A stretch of 64,000 bases of DNA from CAZJAH01 sp964544155 (lineage in GTDB: Bacteria > Bacteroidota > Ignavibacteria > Kapaibacteriales > UBA2268), in the NCBI GenBank assembly GCA_964544155.1, contig CAZJAH010000004.1, forward strand, positions 1 to 64,000, read 5' to 3'. The position numbers and the translations under genes are program-made. Under the pieces are notes generated by a model. The model made no database searches and was not told the origin of the DNA. It worked only from the letters and a program-made list of their open reading frames with translations. Shown here piece by piece: positions 51,535 through 61,428 of the stretch (positions are counted from its first letter, which is position 1; every line of letters starts with the position of its first letter).

Positions 51535-52197
51535 TTAGTAATTTTCCTCATCATCGCTCTTTGAAAAATCTTTCGGCGGCAGTGATGACACAATTCCAAG
51601 TATGAAATTCACTGATTTTTCGAGGTCTTCCGGGGTGCCGTTATTCTCGATTACAAAATCTGCCAGGCGCATCCTTTCCTCTGAGCTGAGCTGATTAGCC
51701 ATCCTTAGTTCGACATCTCTTTCAGTTAATCCGCGGCTTTCTTTCAGGCGTTTTATTCTTAATTCTTTTTTTGCTTCAACTGTGATCACATAGTCAAAGC
51801 CTTCATACAATCCTGTATCGAATATGAGCGCGCTTTCCACAATTACCATATCGGTGCCTGTTTCCTCATATATCTCTATTTGCTGCGACATGGAATCGAT
51901 CACCGCCGGATGTATAAGGGCATTAAGCTTATTCAGGTTTCGTCTGCTCTTTTCATCTGTTCCGAAAACCATCTCTGCCATCATAGTCCTGTCGGGCTTT
52001 CCATTCTTAATGATATTGTCTCCAAACTCTTGTTTGAGCCTGTTTTGGATGTTATTATCCGTATTCATGAGTATAGCCGCAATAATATCCGTTTTGATCA
52101 CAGGATAGCCTTTTTCGGCGATTAAATCTGCAGCCATAGTTTTGCCTGATCCTATACCGCCTGTGATACCTATTACCAGTGTGCGTTTTTCTTTCAT
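51535..52197 (-). CDS. coaE: Dephospho-CoA kinase
   Basis: A 220-residue P-loop kinase for the last step of coenzyme A synthesis. Walker A is GITGGIGSGKT (about 9-19); VIKTDIIAAILM and LNALIHPAVID are the CoA-binding parts, and DMVIVESALIFDTGLYEGFDYVITV is the conserved central strand. The C-terminal tail is slightly longer and acidic. It lies 33 bases after the acyltransferase-like gene. Confidence 0.94.
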   Translation of the reverse strand: MKEKRTLVIGITGGIGSGKTMAADLIAEKGYPVIKTDIIAAILMNTDNNIQNRLKQEFGDNIIKNGKPDRTMMAEMVFGTDEKSRRNLNKLNALIHPAVIDSMSQQIEIYEETGTDMVIVESALIFDTGLYEGFDYVITVEAKKELRIKRLKESRGLTERDVELRMANQLSSEERMRLADFVIENNGTPEDLEKSVNFILGIVSSLPPKDFSKSDDEENY

Positions 52198-52230
52198 TTA
52201 TTTCTTTTTTTTGATTAATTCATTAATTAT

Positions 52231-53415
52231 TTAAATAAACAGCATATGTATAAGAACAGCTGTTATACCATACTTATAAAACTCCCTTGCCAAGGGCCAC
52301 CGCCTGACGGAATAATCAAAGAACCAGGTTATGGCTATGGTAGCTATGACGATACATAAAGTCAGCGGTATTGCATAAACCAATTCGAGAGATTTATCAT
52401 ATATACGCGCGAAGCTCGGAAAGCCGGGCGTGCCGTAGATGATTACCAGATGCACTACATAAATGAAAAGCGCTTTTTTTCCGAATAATGAATAGTACCG
52501 GGCCAGCCCTTTGGTCAATTTATAAAACATGGCTATAAATGAAAGGCCTGCCAGCACAAAGCCGACGCTTTTGAGTACCCTTCCCGGGTCAGCTTTGCCG
52601 AAACTGCTGACAATATCGAAGCCAATCTCATAATATGCCCACGACATGGCATATCCCGCCAAAATGAACAAAACTCCGAATGGTATGCCCCATTTAATCA
52701 GCAAATTTGTCCTGCGCTCAGGTTCAGTCTGTTTAAGAATAGCTCCCAGCAATACCCCGTAAAACAAGTAGGAGGAATAAGGGAAAATGGGGAACAGTGA
52801 TCCCTTCTCAAAAGAAAGATATGCCGCGAAAGGCGCCGGGACTACATCATACCAATTTACTGTATGCGCGATGGGCGTAAGAATAGTGAACAATACCGCA
52901 GCTAAAGCACACATATATACAAGTGAGCTGTCGCTTTTGCTTAATTTGAAAATTCCCGTCAATAAAATTAATGATATTCCAAAAAGCTGCAGAATATTGA
53001 CCTGGAAGAAATTCAGCCAGTATTTATATTCGATAAAAGGCAAGTGATAAATATTATCCGCCGGAAACATCATAAGATATCCGACAGCCATAATTATTAA
53101 TGAAACTTTGATTCTTTTATTCAGCCTGGCAGGAGCTATATATCCGTCAGGTTCACGTTTATTGGCGAATACATGTACTGCTCCGGACACCATCAGAAAT
53201 ACCGGGGCGGTAAATCCCCTGAGAAATTCCCACAAATTCCAGGGAAATATGCTTGTATCAAGCTGCTGAGCCGATGCGACAGCATATAGGGAATGGCCCT
53301 GAATCATCATCAGCATGGCAATGAACCTTGCCAGATCCAATGCGGTTATACGCTGGGATTTTAGCCTTTTAGGTGTATCTTTAAGTAATATGGCGTTACC
53401 GGCTGCGTCATTCAT
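52231..53415 (-). CDS. Polytopic acyltransferase-like membrane protein (DUF1624/acyltransferase-3 type)
   Basis: A 394-residue inner-membrane protein with about ten hydrophobic helices. The N-terminal RITALDLARFIAMLMMIQGH (about 21-40) matches the start of DUF1624/heparan-acetyltransferase and acyltransferase-3 proteins, where R-x-x-x-x-D-x-x-R/G and a histidine are conserved; the VSGAVHVFA segment follows. Members transfer acyl groups to sugars or glycans across the membrane. Substrate not predictable. A charged N-terminal extension of about 20 residues precedes the first helix. Confidence 0.78.
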   Translation of the reverse strand: MNDAAGNAILLKDTPKRLKSQRITALDLARFIAMLMMIQGHSLYAVASAQQLDTSIFPWNLWEFLRGFTAPVFLMVSGAVHVFANKREPDGYIAPARLNKRIKVSLIIMAVGYLMMFPADNIYHLPFIEYKYWLNFFQVNILQLFGISLILLTGIFKLSKSDSSLVYMCALAAVLFTILTPIAHTVNWYDVVPAPFAAYLSFEKGSLFPIFPYSSYLFYGVLLGAILKQTEPERRTNLLIKWGIPFGVLFILAGYAMSWAYYEIGFDIVSSFGKADPGRVLKSVGFVLAGLSFIAMFYKLTKGLARYYSLFGKKALFIYVVHLVIIYGTPGFPSFARIYDKSLELVYAIPLTLCIVIATIAITWFFDYSVRRWPLAREFYKYGITAVLIHMLFI

Positions 53416-53700
53416 ATAGAGCCATTAAGAAATACTACAAAATTTAATTTAAAGATTTTTTCACTAATATCGAAAACTAAAGGGGATAATACCCTGCTCA
53501 ATTAAACCCCTCTTATGCTTCGCCGCAGAGGCCGGTTTCAATAAATTACTGTAACTAATTGAGTTCGGTAGTGTCTATAATGTAAATATTTAACATTATG
53601 ATGCGTCAGCAATACTGTTTTTTTGATGGCTCAGAATTAATTTAACGTATAACAAATAAAAATTATTCTAATATTCTAAATTTGATAATAATCATAATAA

Positions 53701-56310
53701 ATGAGTTATAATATGGAAGGAAATTTTTCAAACAGAGTAAACGATGTTATCAGGCTAAGCCGTGAGGAAGCTCTCAGGCTGGGACATGATTACATCGGTA
53801 CAGAACACCTTCTGCTAGGAGTGATCCGCGAGGGAGAAGGCCTTGCCGTTAAAGTCCTGAGGAATCTGGGTGTCGACCTTTACAAACTGAAAAAAGGAAT
53901 AGAAGATACAGTCAGGTCTTCAAGCTCGACAATAACAATAGGTAATATTCCACTTACAAAGCAGGCCGAGAAAGTGCTAAAGATCACTTATCTCGAAGCA
54001 AAACTTTATAAATCTGACGTTATCGGCACGGAACACCTGCTTTTGTCACTGCTCCGCGACGAAGAAAACATAGCGGCGCAGATACTGATGCAGTTTACAG
54101 TTAACTATGATAATGTAAGAAAAGAGCTGGATAATATTATCAGCGGCAAACCCAGTACTCCGCCCAAAGAGCAGGGAGCAATTACCGGTGCCGGCAGAAA
54201 ACCCGTTAAAGAAAAAGTTAAGACTCCAGTACTCGACAATTTTGGGCGCGACCTTACTAAGCTCGCCGCCGAAAACAAGCTGGACCCCGTCATCGGAAGG
54301 CAGAAAGAGATAGAAAGAGTATCTCAGGTGCTTTCCAGGCGTAAGAAAAATAATCCTGTACTTATCGGTGAGCCGGGCGTTGGTAAAACAGCTATTGTCG
54401 AAGGGCTCGCACTCAGGATAGTTCAGAAAAAAGTTTCCAGGGCTTTATTTGATAAAAGGATAGTTACTCTCGACTTAGCTTCGCTTGTCGCGGGCACAAA
54501 ATACCGGGGCCAGTTCGAAGAAAGGATGAAAGCTGTGCTAAACGAGCTTGAAAAAGCCCAGGATGTTATCATATTTATAGATGAACTGCATACACTTGTC
54601 GGAGCCGGCGGAGCTTCAGGCTCTCTGGATGCTTCAAATATGTTCAAGCCGGCGCTCGCGCGAGGAGACATACAGTGCATTGGCGCTACTACACTCGATG
54701 AATACCGCCAGCATATAGAAAAAGACGGCGCTCTCGACAGAAGGTTCCAGAAGATCCTGGTCGAACCGCCCTCAATTGAAGAAACCCTGACAATACTTGA
54801 CAAGATCAAGGACAGGTACGAGGAGCATCACTCTGTGGTATATTCACCTGAAGCAGTTGAATCTGCCGTTAGGCTCAGCGAAAGGTACATTACCGACAGG
54901 ATGTTCCCGGATAAAGCTATTGACGTACTCGACGAATCCGGCGCAAGGGTACACCTTGCAAATATCGTTGTACCAAAAGAAATACTCGATCTGGAAAAGG
55001 ATATCGAAAAAGTTAAAGAAGACAAAAATAAAGTCGTCAAAAAGCAGGATTTCGAAGAAGCAGCCCGGCTACGCGACCTGGAGAAGAAGCTGCAGCAGGA
55101 ACTTGAAGATGCTAAGATCGACTGGGAAGAAAAATCCGCTGAAAGAGTCTTTCCGGTTACGGAAAACGACATCTCTGATGTGGTAGCTATGGTTACCGGC
55201 ATTCCTGTTAATAAAATAGCTGAAAGCGAATCCAATAAGCTGCTCAATCTCGGTGACGATCTTAAGAAAATCGTTGTAGGGCAGGACGAGGCCATCGGCC
55301 ACCTTTCAAAAGCTATCAGAAGAGCAAGGGCAGGCCTTAAAGACCCATCCAGGCCAATAGGTTCCTTCATGTTCCTCGGGCCTACAGGCGTTGGTAAAAC
55401 AGAGCTGGCCAAAGCAATGGCGCGCGTGATGTTCGATTCCGAGGATGCTCTTATAAGAATTGATATGAGCGAGTATATGGAAAAATTCTCAGTATCGAGG
55501 TTTATAGGATCGCCTCCTGGATATGTAGGATATGAAGAAGGCGGACAGCTCACTGAAAAGGTAAGGCGCAAGCCTTACAGCATTATACTGCTCGACGAGA
55601 TCGAAAAAGCGCATCCGGATGTATTCAATGTACTGCTTCAGGTATTCGACGACGGTGTGCTTACTGACGGCCTCGGAAGAAGAGTTGATTTCAGGAACAC
55701 CGTGATCATTATGACTTCGAACGTCGGTACACGGGACGTTAAACTCGGCGGAAGGATAGGTTTTACCGAAGACAAAGCAGACAGCGATTACGAACACCTC
55801 AAAGATACTATTGAGGATTCGATAAGAAAGCTCTTTAATCCGGAATTTATCAACAGAATTGATGATTTCATCATCTTCCGCAAACTCGCGAAAGAAGATA
55901 TTTACGGAATTATCGATATCCAACTCGGATATCTTACAGAAAGGCTTAAAGTTCAGAATATGTCGCTTGATTTATCCAAAGACGCGAAAGACTTCCTCGT
56001 GGATAAAGGCTATGACGAAAAATACGGTGCAAGGCCGCTCAGAAGAGCCCTGCAGCGTTATGTCGAAGACGAGCTCGCCGAAGAAGTACTTAGAGGCAAT
56101 CTGAACCCCGGCTCGGAGATCAAAGGCTACCTTGATCATGATAAAAACAAGATCATCTTTGAATTTACCGAAGGTGACAAGCAAATAGACGAAAAAGACC
56201 TGGATAAACCGTTGATAGATACAGAAAGCAGCGAAGCTGAAGACAGCGAAACCGTTGAGGCCGCAACTAACGATAAAGATAAAGACAAAGGCGAAATCAG
56301 CAGCAACTGA
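53701..56310 (+). CDS. clpC: ATP-dependent Clp protease ATP-binding subunit ClpC
   Basis: An 869-residue AAA+ unfoldase. Two Clp_N repeats (about 7-145, both with IGTEHLLL), first AAA with Walker A GEPGVGKT (about 223-230) and Walker B VIIFIDELHT, a middle region with a UVR-like motif (DFEEAARLRDLEKKLQ), and a second AAA with GPTGVGKT (about 560-567) and ILLDEIEKAH. It delivers substrates to ClpP. The C-terminal tail is long and acidic. The true start may be the second ATG at 53713 (MEGNFSNRV, the usual ClpC start). No ctsR or mcsAB is adjacent. Confidence 0.95.
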   Translation: MSYNMEGNFSNRVNDVIRLSREEALRLGHDYIGTEHLLLGVIREGEGLAVKVLRNLGVDLYKLKKGIEDTVRSSSSTITIGNIPLTKQAEKVLKITYLEAKLYKSDVIGTEHLLLSLLRDEENIAAQILMQFTVNYDNVRKELDNIISGKPSTPPKEQGAITGAGRKPVKEKVKTPVLDNFGRDLTKLAAENKLDPVIGRQKEIERVSQVLSRRKKNNPVLIGEPGVGKTAIVEGLALRIVQKKVSRALFDKRIVTLDLASLVAGTKYRGQFEERMKAVLNELEKAQDVIIFIDELHTLVGAGGASGSLDASNMFKPALARGDIQCIGATTLDEYRQHIEKDGALDRRFQKILVEPPSIEETLTILDKIKDRYEEHHSVVYSPEAVESAVRLSERYITDRMFPDKAIDVLDESGARVHLANIVVPKEILDLEKDIEKVKEDKNKVVKKQDFEEAARLRDLEKKLQQELEDAKIDWEEKSAERVFPVTENDISDVVAMVTGIPVNKIAESESNKLLNLGDDLKKIVVGQDEAIGHLSKAIRRARAGLKDPSRPIGSFMFLGPTGVGKTELAKAMARVMFDSEDALIRIDMSEYMEKFSVSRFIGSPPGYVGYEEGGQLTEKVRRKPYSIILLDEIEKAHPDVFNVLLQVFDDGVLTDGLGRRVDFRNTVIIMTSNVGTRDVKLGGRIGFTEDKADSDYEHLKDTIEDSIRKLFNPEFINRIDDFIIFRKLAKEDIYGIIDIQLGYLTERLKVQNMSLDLSKDAKDFLVDKGYDEKYGARPLRRALQRYVEDELAEEVLRGNLNPGSEIKGYLDHDKNKIIFEFTEGDKQIDEKDLDKPLIDTESSEAEDSETVEAATNDKDKDKGEISSN

Positions 56311-56336
56311 TCTTGCCGGACCTGATGAATTTCCAT

Positions 56337-56369
56337 AAGCTGTTCCCATTTTGGGAGCAGCTTTTTTTA
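56337..56369 (+). terminator. Terminator after clpC
   Basis: AAGCTG, a mismatch, TCCC pairs with GGGA, a mismatch, CAGCTT, followed by seven T. It lies 27 bases after the clpC stop. Confidence 0.88.
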
Positions 56370-56496
56370 TGGTTATTATAATATATCAGTTAAGATCTCA
56401 AATAAATCAATAGTCACACCACACGGGCTATAAATCGCATAATAGCTTAAGAAAGGTAAAGATTCCCAGAATTGTATGAGATTAAAATCATGTGGA

Positions 56497-57807
56497 TCAA
56501 TACTCAACCGGGAGGTCGTTTTTCTTGAGCCAGCTTCTGACCTGATTTGCAACGGCGCTGTTGGTTTTTTGCAGCCGGAGGAATTCGTTGAAATCCCTTG
56601 CGGCTTCGTCATTCTTACCTTCCGAACGGAAGGCTATGGCGCGGTTCATGTATGCCTGGGCGCTTTCCGGCTTGATCTCTATTGCCAGAGTGAAATCTTC
56701 GAGAGCTTTTTTATAATACTTCAGCTTCATGAAAGCATTTCCCCTGCCTATGTAGGCATGGTAAAAGCGGGGGTCTATCATCAGAGCTTTGCTGTAATCC
56801 TTTATGGCTTCCCGGTATTGCTCTAAGCCCGAGCGCGAGTTCCCCAGGCCGAAATAAGCATGCAGCATTTTCGGTTCCAGGTCGATAGCCGATTCATAGT
56901 CTATGATTGCTTCAAGGAAATTTTTTGCGTAGTAATTTGCGTTTGCCCTGTTGTAATAAACATTTGGCGACTGGTGATTTAATTCCAGAGCGTTAGTGTA
57001 GTCATGAATTGCCGCTTCGTAATTCTTAAGTGCATAATTAGCAATACCGCGGTTGTTATAAGCGTCGGCCATGTTCGGGTTGAGTTCAATCACTTTGTTA
57101 AAATCTTTGATTGCTTTTTCGAATTTGCGCAACTTGCTAAGCACAAGGCCCCGGTAATTATGCGCTATCAGCGAATTATTATTAATAGCAATGGCCTTGG
57201 AATAGTCGCTTATGGATTCCTCCAGCTTTTGCAGGTTACCGTGCGCTATACCGCGGGAAATATAGGCTTTTTCATTGCGGGGGTCAAGTTCAATCACCCT
57301 GGTGTAATCCTCAATGGCTTCCTCTATCCTTTTGAGCTCGTAGTAGCAATAAGCCCTGTATAAATATGCCTGCATGTAGGATTCATTCAGTTCGATTGCT
57401 TTAGTGAAATCCTCGATGGCTCTTTCGGTTTCCTTTAATATTCTGCGGCACAGCCCTCTTTTATGATAAGCGAATGAAAAATTCTCATTAAGCTCAATGG
57501 CATGGCTAAAATCAGCTTCAGCGGCTGTGTACTGCCTTAATTCAAGATAAGCCGACCCCCTTTTAAAAAAAGCGAACGAAAAATTATTATTCAGTACTAT
57601 GGCATTGTCATAATCATTTACAGCTTCATTGTACAGCTTCAAGTCGGCAAGGCAGTTTCCACGCTTAAAGTAAGCGAAAGCGGCCCTTGGATTAAGCTCA
57701 ATTGCTTTTGTATAACATTCAACCGCTTTGGAACTGTCTTCATTGCGGGCAAACTCGTCGCCCCGGTCTATCCATATTTCTGAATCTTTGATTGAATTAA
57801 CGCTCAT
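56497..57807 (-). CDS. Protein of twelve consecutive TPR repeats
   Basis: A 436-residue cytosolic protein made almost entirely of twelve 34-residue TPR units with no gaps: each reads like A-Y-x-x-R-G-x-A-x-x-x-L-x-x-Y-x-x-A-I-x-D-Y-x-x-A-I-E-L-x-P/N. A 16-residue N-terminal lead and a short C-terminal tail are the only other parts. It has no signal peptide or catalytic domain. Such an array forms a superhelical protein-binding scaffold; the partner is unknown. Stands alone between the clpC terminator and an outer-membrane protein gene on the other strand. Confidence 0.9.
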   Translation of the reverse strand: MSVNSIKDSEIWIDRGDEFARNEDSSKAVECYTKAIELNPRAAFAYFKRGNCLADLKLYNEAVNDYDNAIVLNNNFSFAFFKRGSAYLELRQYTAAEADFSHAIELNENFSFAYHKRGLCRRILKETERAIEDFTKAIELNESYMQAYLYRAYCYYELKRIEEAIEDYTRVIELDPRNEKAYISRGIAHGNLQKLEESISDYSKAIAINNNSLIAHNYRGLVLSKLRKFEKAIKDFNKVIELNPNMADAYNNRGIANYALKNYEAAIHDYTNALELNHQSPNVYYNRANANYYAKNFLEAIIDYESAIDLEPKMLHAYFGLGNSRSGLEQYREAIKDYSKALMIDPRFYHAYIGRGNAFMKLKYYKKALEDFTLAIEIKPESAQAYMNRAIAFRSEGKNDEAARDFNEFLRLQKTNSAVANQVRSWLKKNDLPVEY

Positions 57808-58056
57808 GATTATCTTTTAAAGATTTTTACCTTGTGTTAAAAATAGTATCGTACATTTAATACCGCAAATTTAATTAAATTTTTTTTGCTGATAATTATG
57901 GCGGCTGTGATGCTTTTAAGAGGGGATTAAAAGGGGTATGCCGGGAGGCAGCCTGATTAAAAGGCAGAGAAGGCGAATCGCCCTACAGCTAAGCTAACCA
58001 CAAGCCCGTGATTATTTTCAATTTAAGATTATTTAAGGCTTTGCGTCCTAAGAAAA

Positions 58057-58923
58057 GTGAAACTTGCGATAATTACGATATTGATCATATTCATGGCTTT
58101 GCCTCTATCCGCGGAAGAAAATAAAACCGGATTTGGCGGCTTTGTTGATAATTACCTCAACCGGAAAAGGGATTATAAGAATAAAGTTCTCCTGGAATTT
58201 TACTTTTATCCGGGAAAGCAGAGTTTTCCGGAAAGGAATTTCCGGACTGATATGTCAGATATATACACTGCCGAAATTGTTTACGGATTCAAAAGAATTA
58301 ATGAAATAGAAGACTATCCCGGTATTTTCAGCCACGCCGGGGAGTTCACTTTTTTAGGCAATCGAAGCTCTCATCTTGTTCCGGGGGATTTGAGCCCCGG
58401 CATAACCAGCGATATATGGCATTTCGGCTTTGGCACTAATTCCGGTTACGGTTATAAGATAAATGGCGATGAGCTTTTGTTGGATCATTCGATATCATTT
58501 ATATGGTCTCATACTGATTTTGAGAATTATAGCATTGTAGAAAGAGATCAAAAGCGTATGGATCTTTTTGACGAGAGGTTTAGGTTTGGAATGGTTTACA
58601 GAGGCGGCCTTACTTATAACTTGTTTTCAACAGTACACCTTACAGCCGGCTATGAGCATGCCCTAATTTACCAAAGGCACCTTTTCGGTAAGTGGTTTGG
58701 CACCTGGCTGGCTGAAAACGCGCTTCAACGCTGGATCGATTTTTTTGAGGATGATTTCCTCGATCAGTACGGTAATCTTTGGCCTGTTGTAAAATTCGCT
58801 TATAAAAACGCGATTTCAATATTGCTTTATGAAATAAGGCGCGATGATATTTACTGGCCCTATAATTCGGCTCCTGCCCTGAATTTTGACGGCTTCAAGA
58901 TAGGTATTACTTTGATCATCTGA
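58057..58923 (+). CDS. Putative outer-membrane protein of unknown function
   Basis: A 288-residue exported protein starting at GTG with signal peptide (about 1-19, PLSA-EE). The mature part has repeated amphipathic beta strands with many Tyr, Phe and Trp (DIWHFGFGTNSGYGYKI, FRFGMVYRGGLTYNL, HLTAGYEHALIY) and ends KIGITLII, consistent with an outer-membrane barrel. No named family recognised. Its 3' end converges with the MlaF-like ATPase gene, only 11 bases away. Confidence 0.68.
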   Translation: MKLAIITILIIFMALPLSAEENKTGFGGFVDNYLNRKRDYKNKVLLEFYFYPGKQSFPERNFRTDMSDIYTAEIVYGFKRINEIEDYPGIFSHAGEFTFLGNRSSHLVPGDLSPGITSDIWHFGFGTNSGYGYKINGDELLLDHSISFIWSHTDFENYSIVERDQKRMDLFDERFRFGMVYRGGLTYNLFSTVHLTAGYEHALIYQRHLFGKWFGTWLAENALQRWIDFFEDDFLDQYGNLWPVVKFAYKNAISILLYEIRRDDIYWPYNSAPALNFDGFKIGITLII

Positions 58924-58934
58924 TAACGTATTTG

Positions 58935-59702
58935 CTAGCTGTATCTCTTCAGGAATTCTGATATATGCCTATTATCGGTTGTTTCCATTTCTGAGGGTGT
59001 GCCCTCGAAAGTCACCTGCCCATCAAATAGCATAGCGACTTTGTCTGCAATTCTTTGTACGGAGAACATATCGTGAGTAATGACAATTGAAGTAACGTTC
59101 ATCCTTTCGGCAAGATCGCCGATCAGGCCGTCAATCTGCTCGGATGTAACAGGATCCAGGCCTGTAGTAGGTTCATCATAGAAAATATATTTAGGTTCGC
59201 CGACAAGCGCGCGGGCTACGCCGACTCTTTTACGCATACCACCGGAAAGGTCCGCCGGCTTTTTCTCGCTTAATATATTCCATTCTTTATCAAATTCTCC
59301 GCTCCCGTCATTTTCCGGCAACAGCCTGACAGCTTCGAGAACTCTCTTTGCCTCATCGCTCAGGATTTTTGTATCTCTGATTCCGTGCTCATACATACCG
59401 ATCACTACATTTTCATAAACTGTGTAGGAATCGAATAGCGCGGCGCTTTGGAATACAAAGCCAAAATGTTTTCTTAGCTCAAAGAGTGCTTTTTTACTAA
59501 GGCCTCTTACTTCACGGCCGTCAACTTTAACACTGCCGATATCAGGGTTCAATAAGCCGACGATATGCTTCAGAAGCACGCTTTTACCGCTTCCTGACTT
59601 TCCGATTATGCAAAAGGTTTCTCCGTCGTTAATCTGAAGGTTTACTCCCGTCAGAACTTTTTTTTGCCCGAAAGCTTTATGCAGATCCTTAATTGATATC
59701 AT
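58935..59702 (-). CDS. ABC transporter ATPase, MlaF-like
   Basis: A 255-residue ABC ATPase. Walker A is GKSGSGKS (about 34-41) with the MlaF-like continuation VLLKHIVGLLNPD, signature LSGGMRKRVGVARALV, Walker B KYIFYDEPTTGLDP and switch histidine in ITHDM. This pattern fits the phospholipid transporter ATPase (MlaF/Mkl), partner of an MCE protein such as the one at 37519-38466. No mlaE permease is adjacent. The ATG at 59702 is preferred to a TTG four codons upstream. Confidence 0.88.
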   Translation of the reverse strand: MISIKDLHKAFGQKKVLTGVNLQINDGETFCIIGKSGSGKSVLLKHIVGLLNPDIGSVKVDGREVRGLSKKALFELRKHFGFVFQSAALFDSYTVYENVVIGMYEHGIRDTKILSDEAKRVLEAVRLLPENDGSGEFDKEWNILSEKKPADLSGGMRKRVGVARALVGEPKYIFYDEPTTGLDPVTSEQIDGLIGDLAERMNVTSIVITHDMFSVQRIADKVAMLFDGQVTFEGTPSEMETTDNRHISEFLKRYS

Positions 59703-59718
59703 AATCTCATACAATTAA

Positions 59719-59745
59719 TAAAAAAGGCCGCTTAATAACGCGGCC
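59719..59745 (-). terminator. Terminator after the Do protease
   Basis: On the minus strand GGCCGC and GCGGCC form a 6-bp GC stem (with an extra G-loop closure) followed by seven T, 24 bases after the protease stop codon. Confidence 0.85.
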
Positions 59746-59768
59746 CTAAATTAATTAATTTTACCCAT

Positions 59769-61280
59769 TTATTCAGGTATTTCCATTGCGACAATCTGAT
59801 TCCTGTCGGGGTATTTTACTCTTAATAGCAACACGTCGCCTTTGCTTAAGCCGTCAATTAGATCCTTAAGGTTTTCTATGGATTTTATTTTGGTCCGGTT
59901 TGCTTGCGTAATAACGCCACCCCTGAATAGGCCTCTCTCAGACGCCGGGCTGTATCTTCTCACAGCTGTTACAATAACGCCGTTATTAACATCATATTCC
60001 TGTTTTATATCGCTGTCGATTTGATCAACGGTAAAGCCAAGATTTTCGAATTCGACGGGCCCGCCTCTGGCAGGTTCCCCTTCTTCGGATTCCTGCGTTT
60101 CGCCTTCAGATAAGAATCCTGCCTGCTCATCACGCTCCTGGAGTGTAACTTTCTTTATGATCTCTTTACCGTCCCGCCAGATTGTAAGCGTGACGTCATC
60201 GCCGGCTTTATAGAATACAATAACGCTTTGAAGTTCATTTGAAGTGGAAATTTCCCTGTCATCTACTTTTAGGATAACGTCTTCAGGCCTGATTCCTGCT
60301 TTGTCAGCCGGGCCTCCTTCAATAACATCCTGTACGAGAGCGCCTTTTACTTCATCAAGCCCAAGTGATTTCGCGTAAACTTCATCTACCGTTTGAATTG
60401 ATACACCAATATAACCGCGGTTGATTTCGCCATCATCGATCAAATCATTTATAACGGCTACAACAAGATCGACCGGGATTGCAAAGCCGTACCCGATATA
60501 TGTGCCTGTTTCAGTAGCAATGGCGGTATTTATACCTACAAGGCTCCCGGATAAGTCAAATAAGCCTCCGCCGCTGTTGCCGGGATTAATTGCGGCATCT
60601 GTCTGTATGTAATTCTGCACCGCGTAGCTGCTGCTCCTGCCGCCGAGCTGGCCTCTGCCAATTGCGCTAATAATTCCTGTTGTTACAGTTGACTGAAGCC
60701 CGAGAGGATTTCCTACAGCCAGTACAAATTCGCCGATTTGAACCTTTTCTATCTTGCCAAAGTGGGCCACCGGAAGTCCTGATTCTTCTATTTTTATAAC
60801 CGCGAGGTCTGTTAAGGGATCATTACCGATTAATTCGGCTTTGAATTTCCTCTGGTCAGAAGTTATTACTTCAATTTTTGTTGCGTTTTCTACAACATGA
60901 TTGTTTGTGACTATATAACCATCAGATGATATGATCACTCCGGATCCCGCGCCTCTGGAACGCCTTTCTTCCTCAGGGATGCCGAAAAATCTAAAGAAAT
61001 CCCGAAATTCCTCTCTGCTGCCTCTTGCTTCCATTTCCACACTTATGCTTACCACTGTCGGAAGTACGGCATCACTGGCATCAACGAATGCATCGTTTAT
61101 CATTTTAGCCGCGTCGGATGGCTCTATAGGGGCGGTCTCTGCGCCGACTACAGGGCTTTCCTGTCCGAACATACCTGTAATAAAATCCGGCCTTATGTTT
61201 GATACAAGCATGACGCCGATGAATATCCCAACACCTAACAAAAGAATCGATGTGCCTAAGGTTTTGCTCATCTTACTCAC
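59769..61280 (-). CDS. Do-family (DegP/HtrA) periplasmic serine protease
   Basis: A 503-residue periplasmic quality-control protease. An N-terminal membrane anchor or signal (about 8-28) is followed by the trypsin-like domain with His128 (TNNHVV), Asp158 (PLTDLAV) and Ser236 (NPGNSGGGL), all intact, and two PDZ domains (about 280-370, GYIGVSIQTV...GGPADKAGI; and about 405-503, FENLGFTVDQI...SERGLFRGGV). Two PDZ domains place it with DegP/DegQ rather than DegS. A single gene with its own terminator. Confidence 0.93.
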   Translation of the reverse strand: MSKMSKTLGTSILLLGVGIFIGVMLVSNIRPDFITGMFGQESPVVGAETAPIEPSDAAKMINDAFVDASDAVLPTVVSISVEMEARGSREEFRDFFRFFGIPEEERRSRGAGSGVIISSDGYIVTNNHVVENATKIEVITSDQRKFKAELIGNDPLTDLAVIKIEESGLPVAHFGKIEKVQIGEFVLAVGNPLGLQSTVTTGIISAIGRGQLGGRSSSYAVQNYIQTDAAINPGNSGGGLFDLSGSLVGINTAIATETGTYIGYGFAIPVDLVVAVINDLIDDGEINRGYIGVSIQTVDEVYAKSLGLDEVKGALVQDVIEGGPADKAGIRPEDVILKVDDREISTSNELQSVIVFYKAGDDVTLTIWRDGKEIIKKVTLQERDEQAGFLSEGETQESEEGEPARGGPVEFENLGFTVDQIDSDIKQEYDVNNGVIVTAVRRYSPASERGLFRGGVITQANRTKIKSIENLKDLIDGLSKGDVLLLRVKYPDRNQIVAMEIPE

Positions 61281-61428
61281 TCTTTTCCTCCCATTTGATA
61301 ATCATTTAAATTAATATTTAGTAATTAATACAACGTAAACTGCATGTAAATGTTGCTTTGCTCAAAACCTCTTTTAAGGCCTGAACTATCAGTGAATAAC
61401 GCTTTCTGTGGCGGAAATATTATGAATA

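Noticed and set aside
56497..57807. Regular repeats as a possible CRISPR array or satellite
   Set aside because: The roughly 102-bp periodicity is a single coding frame of TPR units; there are no identical short repeats separated by unique spacers. No CRISPR array was seen elsewhere.
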